Positions 62,301 to 64,000 of a stretch of DNA of 64,000 nt are shown here, piece by piece. This DNA is from Taudactylus pleione. Taxonomy: Eukaryota > Chordata > Amphibia > Anura > Myobatrachidae. Each line of letters begins with the position of its first letter. The first letter of the stretch is position 1. The notes under the pieces were generated by a model. The model saw only the letters and a program-made list of their open reading frames with translations. It made no database searches and had not been told where the DNA came from. The DNA lies in assembly GCA_031769625.1 (NCBI GenBank), contig JAUIMM010000721.1:1541001-1605000 (forward strand), read 5' to 3'. The position numbers and the translations under genes were made by a program.

Positions 62301-64000
62301 AGGACTGTAAGGTATTACAGATGTGAGATAGCAGTAGTGGGTGTCTCTATGCTGGCTGAGCTGTGCCTGATGATACAGATGTATACACAGGACTGTGAGG
62401 TATTACAGATGTGAGATAGCAGTAGTGGGTGTCTCTATGTTGGCTGTGCTGTGGCTGATGTTACAGATGTATACACAGGAATGTGAGGTATTACAGATGT
62501 GAGATAGCAGTAGTGGGCGTCTCTATGCTGGATGAGCTGTGGCTGATGTTACAGATGTATACACAGGACTGTGAGGTATTATGGATGTGAGAAAGCAGTA
62601 GTAGGCGTCTCAATGCTGGATGAGCTGTGGCTGATGTTACAGATGTATACACAGGACTGTGAGGTATTACAGATGTGAGATAGCAGTAGTGGGTGTCTCT
62701 ATGCTGGCTGAGCTGTGGCTGATGTTACAGATGTATACACAGGACTGAGAGGTATTTCAGATGTGAGAAAGCAGCAGTGGGTGTCTCTATGCTGGCTGAG
62801 CTGTGGCTGATGTTACTGGTATATACACAGGACTGTGAGGTATTACAGATGTGAGATAGCAGTAGTGGGTGTCTCTATGCTGGCTGAGCTGTGGCTGATG
62901 TTATAGATGTATACACAGGACTGTGAGGTATAACAGATGTGAGATAGCAGTAGTGGGTGTCTCTATGCTGGCTGAGCTGTGGCTGATGTTACAGATGTAT
63001 ACACAGGACTGTGAGGTATTACAGATGTGAGATAGTAGTAGTGGGCGTCTCTATGCTGGCTGAGCTGTGGCTGATACAGATGTATACACAGGACTGTGAG
63101 GTATGAGAGATGTGAGATAGCAGTAGTGGGTATCTCTATGCTGGCTGTGCTGTGGCTGATGTTACAGATGTATACACAGGACTGTGAGGTATTACAGATG
63201 TGAGATAGCAGTAGTGGTTGTCTATATGCTGGCTGTGCTGTGGCTGATATTACTGATGTATACACAGGACTGTGAGGTATTACAGATGTGAGATAGCAGT
63301 AGTGGGTGTCTCTATGCTGGCTGAGCTGTGGCTGATGTTACAGATGTATACACAGGACTGTGAGGTATTACAGATGTGACATAGCAGTAGTGGGTGTCTC
63401 TATGCTGGCTGTGTTGTGGCTGATGTTACAGATGTATACACAGGACTGTGAGGTATTACAGATTTGAGATAGCAGTAGTGGGTATCTCTGAGCTGGCTGT
63501 GCTGTGGCTGATATTACTGATGTATACATAGGACTGTGAGGTGTTACAGATGTGAGATAGCAGTAGTGGGTGTCTCTATGCTGGCTGAGCTGTGGCTGAT
63601 GTTTCAGATGTATACACAGGACTGTGAGGTATTACAGATGTGACATAGCAGTAGTGGGTGTCTCTATGCTGGCTGTGCTGTGGCTGATGTTACAGATGTA
63701 TACACAGGACTGTGAGGTATTACAGACGTGAGTTAGCAGTAGTGGGTATCTCTATGCTGGCTGTGCTGTGGCTGATATTACTGATGTATACACAGGACTG
63801 TGAGGTATTACAGATGTGAGATAGCAGTAGTGGGTGTCTCTATGCTGGCTGAGCTGTGGCTGATGTTACTGATGTATACACAGGACTGTGAGGTATTACG
63901 GATGTGAGATAGCAGTAGTGGGTGTCTCTATGCTGGCTGAGCTGTGGCTGATGTTACAGATGTATACACAGGACTGTGAGGTATTACGGATGTGAGATAG
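59318..64000 (+). repeat. Higher-order satellite repeat, 3,780-bp offset, cut by the window end
   Basis: The sequence from about 59,322 to 60,220 matches 63,102-64,000 at a 3,780-bp offset, with a single difference noticed (CTCAATG at 59,797 against CTCTATG at 63,577). Both carry the unusual GTATGAGAGATG monomer. Related blocks occur at about 23,600 and, as GTATTAGAGATG, about 10,860. Upstream, a shared private variant GGTATATACA lies at 59,211 and 62,819 (3,608 bp apart), so two monomers were gained or lost between them. Confidence 0.8.

Larger units (their letters stand above)
8175..64000 (+). repeat. 88-bp satellite array, about 625 head-to-tail monomers, continuing past the window
   Basis: The consensus monomer starts GATGTTACAGATGTATACAC, continues AGGACTGTGAGGTATTACAG then ATGTGAGATAGCAGTAGTGG, and ends GTGTCTCTATGCTGGCTGAG CTGTGGCT. 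GTATACACAG recurs every 88 bp (for example 8288 and 8376). All monomers have one orientation. The first copy, near 8189, is degenerate, marking the left junction. TTACAGATGT occurs twice per monomer, 30 bp apart. My count of the consensus is 29 G, 12 C, 21 A, 26 T, so the plus strand is strongly G-rich over C. Variants include CTGTGCTG for CTGAGCTG, GAGAAAGC for GAGATAGC and CTGATACAG lacking 3 bp. The two transposon copies are the only foreign DNA. The recurrent 83-residue minus frames cross three monomers and are artefacts. Two monomers make 176 bp, close to a nucleosome repeat. A centromeric or other heterochromatic role is possible but not shown. Confidence 0.97.

Noticed and set aside
8175..64000. 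CRISPR array
   Set aside because: Repeats are directly abutting 88-bp monomers with no unique spacers, the context is eukaryotic, and there are no cas genes.
8175..64000. CENP-B box in the satellite monomer
   Set aside because: No TTCGNNNNANNCGGG-like motif is present on either strand of the consensus, so I make no centromere claim from it.

Overview
The window looks like vertebrate nuclear DNA, most likely from a frog. The reasons are recognisable exons of a nicalin-like gene split by GT-AG introns, several short inverted-repeat DNA transposons (two start GGGCCTGATTCAGA, an end I associate with amphibian genomes), and a very large satellite array. I see no bacterial or viral genes, no rRNA or tRNA, and no CRISPR array.

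Positions 1-8174 hold unique DNA broken up by repeats. On the minus strand lie four exons of a nicalin-like gene: 6236-6087, 3500-3310, 1408-1270 and about 754-661. They encode a hydrophobic leader and the N-terminal part of the lumenal domain. A speculative 5' exon with an ATG lies at 6832-6775. The rest of the gene would lie left of the window. Its introns hold a 126-bp-period minisatellite (1-545), a 254-bp inverted-repeat element (927-1180), a 1,019-bp DNA transposon (1941-2959), and an AT-rich 25-bp tandem array that switches orientation to form a large imperfect palindrome (3911-5175). Exon 4 does not join exon 3 in frame, and no ATG precedes the leader in its own exon. The locus is therefore either a diverged paralogue with unseen small exons or a decaying pseudogene.

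Positions 7260-8174 hold a fold-back element with an 18-bp perfect palindrome near its centre, a TATG-rich simple repeat, and a possible truncated transposon end.

From about 8175 to the right edge the window is one uninterrupted head-to-tail array of an 88-bp monomer, roughly 625 copies, all in the same orientation. It is organised in nested higher-order repeats: blocks of 2,554, 2,811, 3,427 and 6,599 bp, with 3,780 bp near the end. The only foreign DNA in it is a 356-bp inverted-repeat transposon at 29239-29594. This element was copied along with its surrounding satellite, giving an identical second copy 2,913 bp away (32152-32507). Exact empty-site counterparts occur elsewhere in the array, so the element dates the amplification steps. 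The array begins 1.3-2 kb upstream of the nicalin-like gene's visible 5' end and continues past the window.
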